Below, piece after piece: positions 6,600-15,123 of a stretch of 64,000 nt of DNA (positions within the stretch are counted from its first letter, which is position 1; every line of letters begins with the position of its first letter). The position numbers and the translations under genes are program-made. Origin of the DNA: Spirochaetaceae bacterium (GTDB lineage: Bacteria > Spirochaetota > Spirochaetia > Treponematales > Rectinemataceae); assembly GCA_025355995.1 (NCBI GenBank), contig JANXYQ010000105.1:1-64000 (forward strand), read 5' to 3'. The notes beneath the pieces are model-generated. The model had not been told where the DNA came from. It made no database searches and saw nothing but the letters and a program-made list of their open reading frames with translations.

Positions 6600-9291
6600 C
6601 TCCGGCCCCCGTCCTTTCCTTGGCTTGGCTGCGGCGAGAGACGTGCTCCGCGAGCTTGCGCTGCATCTCCATGAACCGAGCCTCGTTTTCCGCCTCGCTC
6701 CGGGTTTCGGCGACGGGCCAGCGCTTGGCGCGCGACGCTTCCGCCATCGCCCTCTGGCCCGCCCACCAGGCGGCCAAGGCAGCCATAGCCCTGGCGATCT
6801 GGCCGGTCATCGTGCTCCGCAGGTAGAGTTCGATGACGAGGAGGGCGGCGGCGAGGGCCAGGAGCGGCAGGCGTATGCTGGCGCTCTCCCAGCTCGCGGG
6901 GGCGGGGGGCGGCGCGATTCCCGCCCGGGACAGCAGCCTGCCGCCGGTCGACGACGCGATGAGCGAAAGAACCGCCTCGTCGGGACCCGCGCGCAGGGAC
7001 TCCGGTCCGGGAGGGCTCCATACCCAGGCGGAGGCCTCGGCGCCGGCGACGGGGTCGAGGACCTCGAAGCTCACGAGCCCCGGCCCCGAGAGCGCGGCGT
7101 ATCCCTCGTAGCGGCCGGGCGCGGTCTCGGCGAGGGGAAAGCCCGCGTCCGAGGCGGCGGAGGACCTGCCTACCAGGCGCAGTGAGGCCAGGGAGCGCCC
7201 GTCCGCGCCCATGGCCTCCACGACGACATGGGCATTGCCTCCCTCGACCGTCGCCCCGGCCCTGAGCCTGGCCTCGCTGCCGGCGCGCTCGACGGCTCGG
7301 ACGGCCTGGCTCCACAGGCGATTGTAGGCCCTTGTCCCCGACCAGGCCGAGAGCCAGCGCTTCCCGGAATCGCCGGCGAAGACGGCGACCTTCCCGTTCC
7401 CGTAGCGCCAGGAGGCGAGTAGGGGATCCCAGGGATTCGGCGAATCCGCGTTTCCCTGCGCCGCCCGCGCCTCGATCTCCACGGTCGCGAGGGCCTTAGC
7501 CTTGGTCAGGACGTAGCCGCCGAGCTCGGGCAGGGGATCGCCGAGTCCCTCAGTCATCGGCGAGGCGGAAGGCATCCGAGTGCCGACGCGACCCTCTTGG
7601 ATCAGGTCCCGGGTCATCCGGACCGTCTCCTTATCTATGATCGTGGGGATCTGGGCCTCGCTCGCGCGATAGTACCTGCCCCCGCACCATTCCGCGAAGC
7701 TCTTGAGGAGGGCCTCGTTGACCTCTTCTCCCACCGCTATCGTGGAAACGCTCACCCCTGCCGCCGTCAGCCTCGACGCGAGGCCGCGGAAATCGGCCTC
7801 CGGTGTCAGGCCGTCGGTCAGGACGATCGCATGGCGCTTGGTCGGTCCCGGCTCGCCGAAGCCCCTGAGCGCCTCCTCGACCGCGTTCGCGAGGTCGGTG
7901 CCCCCTCCCTCTCCAAGCCGCGACAGCGAGGATAGGATCTTCTCGCGCTCGGAGGCGGGCGTGAAGGGCAGGACCCAGGTGGGGTCCGAGTCGAAGCCGA
8001 GGATGCCTACCTCGTCGAGGGGATTGAGCTCCGCGATAGACGCCGCGACGCCGCGCATCGCGATCATCTGCTTGGACTCGCCACCGATGGTCTCCGACAT
8101 CGAGCCCGAGTGGTCTATCACGAAGAGGAGCTTCGCCCTGGTGAAGAGGAGTCGCTGGCGGCTGTCGGTCTCCACGGGAAGCAGGTCCTCGAGCGGGGTC
8201 GCGTAGTACTCGCCCCTGCCGAGCGAGGATTCGCCGCCGACCACGAGGAGGCCTCCTCCTCCCGCGACGTAGTCCTGGAGGCGGGCCTGCTGGCCCTCCG
8301 TCATCGCGAGGGCGGGCAGGTCGTCGAGCACGAGGGCCGCGAGGCCGGAATAGCCGGATGCATCCTCCGGCAGCGCCTCGGGGCCGCCCGCCTCGACCTC
8401 CATTCCCTGGGCCTTCAAGGCGCCGGCTATCGGCGACCTCGCGCTCGAGACGACGAGCACCCGAGCCTGCCCGCCGACGTCTAGATAGGCGCCCGAGAGC
8501 TGCGCGTCCTCGCCGGACGATCTTGCCGCGGGGAGGGTCCGGACCAGGATCGAGCGCCGCCCCGCCGTACCAGCATCGACGGCCAGGGGGACCTCGTTGT
8601 CGCCGGCGGCCAACGATGCCCTTCCCCTCGAGGCGACGGCGCCGTCCACGAGAAGCTCGTAGTCGATTTTACGCGCCTCCGATGCGTGGAGCTTCCAGGC
8701 GAGGGCGACCCGCTCCCCCGCATGGACGAGAGCGGGAGCCGAGAGGCCCTTCGCGAGGAGGTTCCCGGCCGGCTGGCCCGAGGGGACGGCATAGATCGCG
8801 ACCCGTGGCCGCCCGGGGGAGGTTCCGCCGGGCGAACCCTCGGCCACGGCGCTGCCCGCGTTCGACCTTCCGTCGCTGAAGAGGTAGACTGACTTGCTAC
8901 CCGGGCCCTTCGCGGCGAGGTCCGTCGCCGCCGCGAGCGCGGCCGCGAGGTCGGTGGAATCGGGGTAGGGCGCGCCGAGCTCGGCCGATTCGAGGAGGGA
9001 GACCGCCTTGTCGGGGGCGATCGGCGGAGTGACGACCCTCGGCTTCCCGGCGAAGACCATGATCGAGGCGCGGTCCCTCGGCTGGAGGCCGCGGATGAGG
9101 GCAAGGGCCGCTTCCCGCGAGGCTTCGGCGCCGTCTCGGCCGATCGAGTCGGATACGTCGATGAGGGCGGCGACGCTCCGCGAGCGCGTCGGGAAGGGGA
9201 GGGCGAGCCCGGCGAGGGCGAGGACGGCCGCGACGATCGAGCCGGCCCTGAGCGCGCCCATAGTCCTGTTGCGGCGTTGTATTTCTTTCAT
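6592..9291 (-). CDS. membrane protein with two VWA domains and an intervening glutamine-amidotransferase-like domain
   Basis: The 899-residue protein has an N-terminal membrane helix (about residues 14-32). The first VWA domain carries MIDAS motif DVSDS at about residue 45. A DJ-1/GATase1-like segment (LDDLPALAM...VAGGGGLLVVGG) follows, then a second VWA domain with DHSGSMS, and a membrane helix near the C-terminus (LLALAAALLVIELYL). The same architecture occurs in large VWA proteins of MoxR clusters. The VWA domains bind divalent metal and protein ligands, probably on the periplasmic side. I start at the ATG at 9291, which overlaps the upstream stop as ATGA; an open frame extends further but lies inside the previous gene. 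The gene overlaps 4038-6599 by 8 bases. Confidence 0.75.
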   Translation of the reverse strand: MKEIQRRNRTMGALRAGSIVAAVLALAGLALPFPTRSRSVAALIDVSDSIGRDGAEASREAALALIRGLQPRDRASIMVFAGKPRVVTPPIAPDKAVSLLESAELGAPYPDSTDLAAALAAATDLAAKGPGSKSVYLFSDGRSNAGSAVAEGSPGGTSPGRPRVAIYAVPSGQPAGNLLAKGLSAPALVHAGERVALAWKLHASEARKIDYELLVDGAVASRGRASLAAGDNEVPLAVDAGTAGRRSILVRTLPAARSSGEDAQLSGAYLDVGGQARVLVVSSARSPIAGALKAQGMEVEAGGPEALPEDASGYSGLAALVLDDLPALAMTEGQQARLQDYVAGGGGLLVVGGESSLGRGEYYATPLEDLLPVETDSRQRLLFTRAKLLFVIDHSGSMSETIGGESKQMIAMRGVAASIAELNPLDEVGILGFDSDPTWVLPFTPASEREKILSSLSRLGEGGGTDLANAVEEALRGFGEPGPTKRHAIVLTDGLTPEADFRGLASRLTAAGVSVSTIAVGEEVNEALLKSFAEWCGGRYYRASEAQIPTIIDKETVRMTRDLIQEGRVGTRMPSASPMTEGLGDPLPELGGYVLTKAKALATVEIEARAAQGNADSPNPWDPLLASWRYGNGKVAVFAGDSGKRWLSAWSGTRAYNRLWSQAVRAVERAGSEARLRAGATVEGGNAHVVVEAMGADGRSLASLRLVGRSSAASDAGFPLAETAPGRYEGYAALSGPGLVSFEVLDPVAGAEASAWVWSPPGPESLRAGPDEAVLSLIASSTGGRLLSRAGIAPPPAPASWESASIRLPLLALAAALLVIELYLRSTMTGQIARAMAALAAWWAGQRAMAEASRAKRWPVAETRSEAENEARFMEMQRKLAEHVSRRSQAKERTGAGDA

Positions 9292-11195
9292 GCCCCTGCC
9301 TCCCCGCGGCGGATCCGCCTCCGCGATGTCCCGCCCTTCCACGCGATCCACTCGCCGGCGAGACAGGCCGCGAGGAGGAGGGCCGCCCAGCCGCCGAGGG
9401 GCGCCGTTCGCGTCTGCTCGGAGGAGGCGAGCGCGGTAGCCGCGCCCCCCCCCGATTCGACGGCCTGAAGCGACCGTGGAGCCTCGTCGAGCTCGCCGGC
9501 CGGGACGTTGGCCGCGATGTATCCCTTCGAGGAGCCCTCGGCCCATTCGAAGATGCCCGCGTCGCGGGCGGTGAGGGATACGATCGGGCCCGTCCTCTCC
9601 ACCTCGACGCCACGGGCCTTGAAGGCATCGCCGCCGGCGGAGCCGGGGGCGGAACCGAGGGCCCTTCTCGCGGTCTCGCCGGCGACGAGGGTGAAGACGG
9701 ACTGGTCGTCTACCCTCGGGACGCACCATTGGAAGAAATTCTGCAAGAGCACGGGGAAGGCGCTCTTGAGGCCGAGGTCGGATCGCGCGAGATCGATGCC
9801 GCAGGCGAGGGAGCGGTAGCCTCCCTTCTCCCAGGCCACCAGGATCGGCGCTCCCCCGGCGGTCGCGAGGACCAGCGCCGCTCCTCGATCCGCGGCGGCG
9901 CGAAGGCCGTAGGCTCGGGCAGCCTCGGCCTTGGCGCCTTCCCAGGAGACGAAGCGCGAGAGCGGATGGGAGGGCTCCGCGGAGACTATCGGGCCGGAGG
10001 TCAGGCTCCTGGCGGCGAAGGGCGCGTCGGCCGGCGGTTTGCCGAAGACCAGGAGATTGCAGCGCGCTCCCGACGGCACCGGCGACGGGGCGTCGCCCGC
10101 CGAGTCGACGATCACGATATCCGCCTCGACCTTCTCGGGGAATTCCGGCGAGCTCGAAAAGGCGATCCCGCCGTAGGCGAGGGCCGCCTTGAGGAAGGGA
10201 TCGCTCCTCCCCACGAGGAGGACGGTAAGGGCGCGGCGGGCGCTCACCGAGAGGCGGTAGGCGTCGCCGGGGGCGGATGCGAGGTCCCCGCCTTCCCGCG
10301 CGACGCTAACCGTATAGGCGCCGTCCTCGAGCGCGCCCGGGAGATCGAGGCTGGCGACGCTCCAGCCGGGGGCGGCGATTACCGCTCCCGCCGCGAGCTC
10401 TTCCTTGCCCCTCGCGATGCGCAGCCTCGCGGTCCTCGCCGTAGGCCAGCCGTTCCAGACTGTGAAGCGTCCGATCAGGGGGCCGGAGCCCTCGCGCTCC
10501 AGCCTGAGACCCGTGACGCCGACGCTGCCGCCCTTCGATCCTACCGTGACGACGCCCAGGGAGCCGCCGAAGGCCGAGGCTATCCTGCGCCCGCCGAGGT
10601 CCAGCCCTCCGTCCGTGAATAGGCGGGCCTGCCAGGCTCCCTCGTTTCGCGCCGTCCAGGCCGAGACCGCGTCCGCGCAGGGAGACTCGGCGAAGGCTTC
10701 GGAGCCGGCCGAGACGGATCGAAGCGCGGCGGAGGCCTTGGCCTTGTCGAGCGTCGCCTCCCCGAGGAGGGGCCGAGCCGTCGAGGAGCAGGCGAAGGCC
10801 ATGATCGGAACGTCGTTGCCCAAGGCGGCGATCTCGAGACGCGCCGCCTCCACCGCCGCCTCGACGCGGCTCTTCGAGCCGTCGTCGCGCGCAGCCATCG
10901 AGGCCGATACGTCGATCAGGAAGGCGGTGCCCGGCCGGAGGACGCGGCGAGAGCTGAGGGCGGGCCCGGCCGCCGAGAAGGCGGCGAGGGCGATCGCCGC
11001 GGCCTGGAGGAGGAGCAGCAGGATGGACCTCCGCTTGAGCGCGTCCCCTCCGGAGGTCGCGGCGATCAGCGGCTTCCATAAATAGGTCGAGCCCACCGCC
11101 TTGCGCCGGAAGCGCATGCGCAGGAAGTACAGGAGCGCGACCGGGGCGATCGCCAGCGCTATCAGGAGCGCCGCGGGATTCGCGAAGCTCAGCAT
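9288..11195 (-). CDS. BatA-like VWA membrane protein
   Basis: The 635-residue protein begins with the BatA N-terminal signature (MLSFANPAALLIALAIAPVALLYFLRMR split over a first membrane helix at residues 7-25) and a second helix at about 56-76. A VWA domain follows with MIDAS motif DVSASM at residue 95. A middle region of beta-rich sequence leads to a GATase-like fold and a final membrane helix (WAALLLAACLAGEWIAW). The start at 11195 gives this canonical N-terminus; the longer frame upstream belongs to the DUF58 gene, which overlaps by 7 bases. Known Bat proteins work with MoxR ATPases in envelope stress or metal-centre assembly. Its partner here is probably the double-VWA protein encoded next. 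Confidence 0.8.
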   Translation of the reverse strand: MLSFANPAALLIALAIAPVALLYFLRMRFRRKAVGSTYLWKPLIAATSGGDALKRRSILLLLLQAAAIALAAFSAAGPALSSRRVLRPGTAFLIDVSASMAARDDGSKSRVEAAVEAARLEIAALGNDVPIMAFACSSTARPLLGEATLDKAKASAALRSVSAGSEAFAESPCADAVSAWTARNEGAWQARLFTDGGLDLGGRRIASAFGGSLGVVTVGSKGGSVGVTGLRLEREGSGPLIGRFTVWNGWPTARTARLRIARGKEELAAGAVIAAPGWSVASLDLPGALEDGAYTVSVAREGGDLASAPGDAYRLSVSARRALTVLLVGRSDPFLKAALAYGGIAFSSSPEFPEKVEADIVIVDSAGDAPSPVPSGARCNLLVFGKPPADAPFAARSLTSGPIVSAEPSHPLSRFVSWEGAKAEAARAYGLRAAADRGAALVLATAGGAPILVAWEKGGYRSLACGIDLARSDLGLKSAFPVLLQNFFQWCVPRVDDQSVFTLVAGETARRALGSAPGSAGGDAFKARGVEVERTGPIVSLTARDAGIFEWAEGSSKGYIAANVPAGELDEAPRSLQAVESGGGAATALASSEQTRTAPLGGWAALLLAACLAGEWIAWKGGTSRRRIRRGEAGA

Positions 11196-12061
11196 ACGAT
11201 TCCCGCCTTCTTGAAATCCTCGTTGAAGACCCGGGCGAGGGAGGCGTCGGACCTGACCAGGCAGTAGCCGAGGTCGCGCCTCGCGCACTCCGAGCGGACG
11301 CTCGCGAGGTAGGCGCCGAGGGCCGACGCGTAGCGGCCGGCCAGGGCGTCGTCGATGTGAGTCGGCGCCTCCGACGCGTCCTCCATGTCGACGAGGGTGA
11401 CCTCGCCCCTGTCGGAGGGCTCGAGCTCCTCGGGGGCCAGCAGCTGGACCACGTGGCACTCGCAGAGCGAGGAGGCGAGCGCGTCGAGCGAGCGCTGCCA
11501 TTCGGGATAGAGCAGGTCGGTCACGAGGACGGCCACGCACTTGCGGCCGTATCGCGAGGCGAACTGGCGCAGGCAGGCCTCGGGCGCCGAACGCGGCACG
11601 CTCTCGAGGGAGTGCACGGTCCGCCCTATGCCGGCCATCGTGAGCTTCCTCCGCTCGGGCCGTATCGGCTCGAGGAGGCCGGGGCCGAGGGCGGTCACCC
11701 CGGCGCGGTTGCCGCCGCGGAGGGCGATGCCCGCCAGGACGGACGCGATACGCTTCGCCAGCTCGAGCTTGGGCGGCTCCCCGAAGTCCATCGAGCGGCT
11801 GACGTCCAGGATGGCCACCATAGTCAGCTCCTTCTCCTCGGCGCAGAGCTTGACGAGGAGCTTGCGGGAGCGCAGGTAGACCGACCAGTCGAGGAGGCGC
11901 ACGTCGTCGCCGGGGACGTACTCGCGATAGTCGGCGAATTCGATCCCGCCGCCCGTCGCGGGGCTGCGCTGCTCCCCGGCGGCGAAGCCGGAGAGCCTGC
12001 GGCTCGCGCGTATGGAGAGGCCCTTCGCGAGTTCGTAATCCCCGGCGTAGGTCGGCTTCAT
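11189..12061 (-). CDS. DUF58 domain protein
   Basis: The 290-residue cytoplasmic protein has the DUF58 signature ADYREYVPGDDVRLLDW at about residues 45-62 and SRKLLVKL, then a VWA-like fold with DVSRSMDFG. DUF58 proteins accompany MoxR AAA+ ATPases almost invariably and are thought to be clients or adaptors. The ATG at 12061 overlaps the MoxR stop as ATGA, so the two are translationally coupled. The C-terminus overlaps the BatA-like start by 7 bases. Confidence 0.85.
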   Translation of the reverse strand: MKPTYAGDYELAKGLSIRASRRLSGFAAGEQRSPATGGGIEFADYREYVPGDDVRLLDWSVYLRSRKLLVKLCAEEKELTMVAILDVSRSMDFGEPPKLELAKRIASVLAGIALRGGNRAGVTALGPGLLEPIRPERRKLTMAGIGRTVHSLESVPRSAPEACLRQFASRYGRKCVAVLVTDLLYPEWQRSLDALASSLCECHVVQLLAPEELEPSDRGEVTLVDMEDASEAPTHIDDALAGRYASALGAYLASVRSECARRDLGYCLVRSDASLARVFNEDFKKAGIVC

Positions 12062-13092
12062 CTGGCTTGGCTGGCTATGGCCTCGTCGAAGGCGAGGGCG
12101 GCCCGGGCGGCGTCCGCCGCCTCCCCGATGAGGTCCTCGACGAGGATGCCCTCGCTCTGCCCCTCGAAGTTGAGGGCGATGCGGTGGCGCAGCGCCGGCG
12201 CGATCACGCTCTCGACGTCCGCCATGGTCGCGTTGTAGCGGCCGGCCAGCAGCGCCCTGGCCTTGGCGGCGAGGACGAGCGCCTGGGCGCCGCGGGGGCC
12301 GGCCCCGTAACGCACGAAGCGCCTGACCCGCTCCGGCGAGCCGGGCCGCTCGGGCTGGGTGCCGAGCACGATACGGGCCGCTGCCTGGAGCAGCTCGGTC
12401 GGGGCGACGACGTCGCGCGTCGCGCGCTGGAGCGCGAGGACGTCGACCTCTCGCATGACCTCCCGCGCGCCCGAGTCCGGCTGGCCGGAGGTGCGCTCGA
12501 GTATCCTCACGAGCTCGTCCTGGCCCGGATGGCCCACGATGATCTTGAAGAGGAAGCGGTCCACCTGGGCCTCGGGCAGGGGATAGGTGCCTTCCATCTC
12601 GAGCGGGTTCTGGGTCGCGAGCACCAGGAAGGGCCGGGGCAGGGGATAGGACCTGCCCCTCACCGTCACGATGCGCTCCTGCATCGCCTGGAGGAGGGCC
12701 GACTGGGTCTTGGGCGAGGCGCGGTTTATCTCGTCGGCGAGGACGAGGTTGGCGAACACGGGGCCGGGTTCGAAGCGCAGGCCGAGCTCTCCCCCGGAGC
12801 CCGCCCCCTCGCCCTGGGCGATCATGGTCGCGCCCACCACGTCCGAGGGCATCAGGTCGGGCGTGAACTGGATGCGCGAGAAGCGCATCATCAGGGTGTC
12901 GGCCAGGGTGCGCACGATCAGGGTCTTCCCGAGCCCCGGCACTCCCTCGAAGAGGACGTGCCCCTCGCACAGCAGGGCGACGAGCGCGAGGTCTATCACC
13001 TCGTCCTGGCCGACGATCACCCTCGCTATCTCCTCCCTCGCCCTGGCCATTCCGTCCACGCACGCCGCGATGGGCATCTCTTCGTCGTTCAT
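12058..13092 (-). CDS. MoxR family AAA+ ATPase
   Basis: The 344-residue protein has Walker A GVPGLGKT (residues 50-57), Walker B VLADEINRASPKTQSALL, sensor 1 LATQNPLEMEGTYPLPEAQ and an arginine-finger segment typical of MoxR. Residues 200-330 form the helical lid. These ATPases act as chaperones that mature or remodel VWA-containing complexes. It is flanked by DUF58 (ATGA overlap downstream) and by the 13089-14468 membrane protein (4-base overlap upstream). Length and motifs are intact, so the enzyme should be active. Confidence 0.92.
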   Translation of the reverse strand: MNDEEMPIAACVDGMARAREEIARVIVGQDEVIDLALVALLCEGHVLFEGVPGLGKTLIVRTLADTLMMRFSRIQFTPDLMPSDVVGATMIAQGEGAGSGGELGLRFEPGPVFANLVLADEINRASPKTQSALLQAMQERIVTVRGRSYPLPRPFLVLATQNPLEMEGTYPLPEAQVDRFLFKIIVGHPGQDELVRILERTSGQPDSGAREVMREVDVLALQRATRDVVAPTELLQAAARIVLGTQPERPGSPERVRRFVRYGAGPRGAQALVLAAKARALLAGRYNATMADVESVIAPALRHRIALNFEGQSEGILVEDLIGEAADAARAALAFDEAIASQAR

Positions 13093-14468
13093 CGTGACTC
13101 TCCTTTCGATAAAGCCATGAAATAGGAGCGGACGAATTCTTCGTACTCAAGCGGCACGCCCTCGCGCGACATCGCGGATTCGGCGCTGCGCCGCGAGTCG
13201 GGCACCAGTCTCGATATCGGCCTCGAGGCTGCCTGGTCGGGGAGCACTAGCTCGAAGAAGGAGGATTCCTTGGCGCTCTCGAGGTCCGCCCTTTCGGCGC
13301 CGGCGGAGGGCTCTATCCGTCCCCAGGCGCCCTCCGAGCCGGAGCCCGAGCCGTAATTCGAGCCGCCGTTCCCGCCCGCGCCACCGACGCCCCCGCCGCC
13401 CTTCCCGGGCTCGGAAGGGCCGCCGTCCGCGCCGTCGCCCGCATCGCCCGCGTTGGGCGACCGGCTTCCGCGCCCCGGCGCGGCGCCCTGGTCGCCGGGA
13501 GGCCCCGCCCCCCGGTTCCCTCCGGCGCCCGGCGCCGAGCCGCCGGCGGAGCCGCCGGCGTAGGGCTCGCTCTGTGCCGAGTCGCCCCTCGCCCTGCCGT
13601 CCTCTCCCGGATCGCCGCGGCTCTTGCCGCGCGCGCCGGCGGCGGCCGACGAGTTCGCCATCGCGATCGCCTTGGCCGCCTCCCGTATCCGCTCCCGCTC
13701 GCTCGCCAGCTTCTTCCTCTCGGGCTCGCTCACCGAGCGGGATAGCCGGGAGTCGTATTCGAGGTCGGCCGCCTTGAGCATTTCCCCGAGCTCGTCGATC
13801 CTGCCTTCGCGAAGAGCCCGCTCCGCGAGGGTGGCGCGCCTCTTGTCGTCGGGGAAGAGGGAGGCCGCGAAGGCGGCGGCCGAGGCGCTCCCCCCCGACG
13901 CGATCGCGTCCGCGGCCGCCGCTGCGGCGCCCTCGGGCGCCGCGCCGGGCGGGCCTCCGGCGCGGGGCGAGGCGGATGCCATGGACCCCGCGAGAGGAGA
14001 GGCCAGGAACACGAGGTAGGCGCCTACGGCGCAGGCCGCCGCGGCTATCGCGGCCCTCTTGGCGATGGGCCGCGAAGAGGCGCGGAGCCCCGCGGCGAAG
14101 GGCACGAGCCCTCGAGCCCTCTCGACGATCTCGGCGTCGAAGCGCTCGGAAGAGCCTCGAGCGAGGCAGACGAGGGCGGCGGAGAGCAGCTCCTTGTCCG
14201 AGAGCCTCTCGTCGAGCCAGCGCGCCGCCCCGGCTCGGGTGATCCTCGAGCGCCAGGCGGAAACCGCGCCGGCCGCCGCGCAGGCGGCGACGGCGGTGGC
14301 CCAGAGCGGGAGCCCCGCGGCGCCCACCCCGAGCGCCCTCAAGCCCGCTACGGCCAGCCCCGCCGCGACCGCCGCCGGTCCGGCCCAGGCAAGGGCGCGG
14401 TGGGCGACGATGGTCGCGTTCAGGCGCGCTCGCGCTTCGTCGAGGGCCCGGATCAGGCTATCGCCCAT
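13089..14468 (-). CDS. membrane protein with low-complexity linker (DUF4175-like), MoxR-operon associated
   Basis: The 459-residue protein has two N-terminal membrane helices (about residues 25-68), another near residues 135-160, then a helical region rich in Arg and Glu. A strongly low-complexity Gly/Ser/Pro/Ala stretch spans about residues 270-385. The conserved C-terminal tail (LVPDSRRSAES, VPLEYEEFVRSYF) is similar to the end of membrane proteins found beside MoxR-DUF58 pairs. I do not recognise a catalytic motif. It overlaps the ABC permease gene by 11 bases and the MoxR gene by 4. The family assignment is tentative. Confidence 0.5.
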   Translation of the reverse strand: MGDSLIRALDEARARLNATIVAHRALAWAGPAAVAAGLAVAGLRALGVGAAGLPLWATAVAACAAAGAVSAWRSRITRAGAARWLDERLSDKELLSAALVCLARGSSERFDAEIVERARGLVPFAAGLRASSRPIAKRAAIAAAACAVGAYLVFLASPLAGSMASASPRAGGPPGAAPEGAAAAAADAIASGGSASAAAFAASLFPDDKRRATLAERALREGRIDELGEMLKAADLEYDSRLSRSVSEPERKKLASERERIREAAKAIAMANSSAAAGARGKSRGDPGEDGRARGDSAQSEPYAGGSAGGSAPGAGGNRGAGPPGDQGAAPGRGSRSPNAGDAGDGADGGPSEPGKGGGGVGGAGGNGGSNYGSGSGSEGAWGRIEPSAGAERADLESAKESSFFELVLPDQAASRPISRLVPDSRRSAESAMSREGVPLEYEEFVRSYFMALSKGESR

Positions 14469-15123
14469 GCTGCCTCCTCCGTATGGCGGAAATCGCGATC
14501 GAGGCGGCCGCGAGGACGGCGGTCGCGACGAGGACGGTGGCTCCCATGCCGAGGAAGTAGCCTCTTCCGCTTTCGTCCTTCAATATCGCCAAGACCTGCG
14601 CGAAGGGATTCGAGGGGGCGAGCTGTTTCAGGAAGGCGGATGACGCGAGCCATAGGGCCGCGATGAAGGCTCCGGGAAGGCCGTCGGAGCCGGGGAAGAC
14701 GAGACTTGAGGCGAAACCCGCGCAGAGAGTGGCGTAATAGCAGGCTATCCACGAGAGGACGCAGGCCGCGGCCGCGGAGGGCCTCACTCCCCAGGCGATC
14801 GCCGAGAGGGCGAGGAGGGGCGCGGCGGCGAGGGCGACGAAGGCGAGGACCGCCAAGGCCGAGATGGCCTTGCCGGCCGCTATGGCGCGCGACGACAGGG
14901 GGAAGGAGAGGAGGATCCTCCGCGAGCTGAGGCTCGATTGGTATCGGTTGCCCTCGGTCCAGCCCAGCACTATGAAGGCTCCCGTCGCGGCCAGGGCGAG
15001 CGCCAGGGGCTGCAGGACGCTGACCGCCGAGACGGCCGCGAGGAGGAGGACAGTGGCGACCACGCTCTTCCTCATCCGGCGCTCGCGCCACTCGCGCAGC
15101 TCTTCCATCACGAAAGCCAGCAT
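14458..15123 (-). CDS. ABC-2-like membrane permease without adjacent ATPase
   Basis: The 221-residue protein has about six hydrophobic helices. A short basic N-terminal helix (FVMEELREWRERRMRKS) and the SSRRILLSFPLSSRAIAAGK segment before helix three resemble ABC-2-type exporter membrane subunits. No ATPase gene lies in the cluster, so it must borrow one or act differently. The ATG at 15123 is preceded by GGAGGCAGG; a longer upstream open frame lies inside the previous gene. Its start and the previous stop overlap by one base (TGATG), so it is translationally coupled. Confidence 0.55.
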   Translation of the reverse strand: MLAFVMEELREWRERRMRKSVVATVLLLAAVSAVSVLQPLALALAATGAFIVLGWTEGNRYQSSLSSRRILLSFPLSSRAIAAGKAISALAVLAFVALAAAPLLALSAIAWGVRPSAAAACVLSWIACYYATLCAGFASSLVFPGSDGLPGAFIAALWLASSAFLKQLAPSNPFAQVLAILKDESGRGYFLGMGATVLVATAVLAAASIAISAIRRRQHGR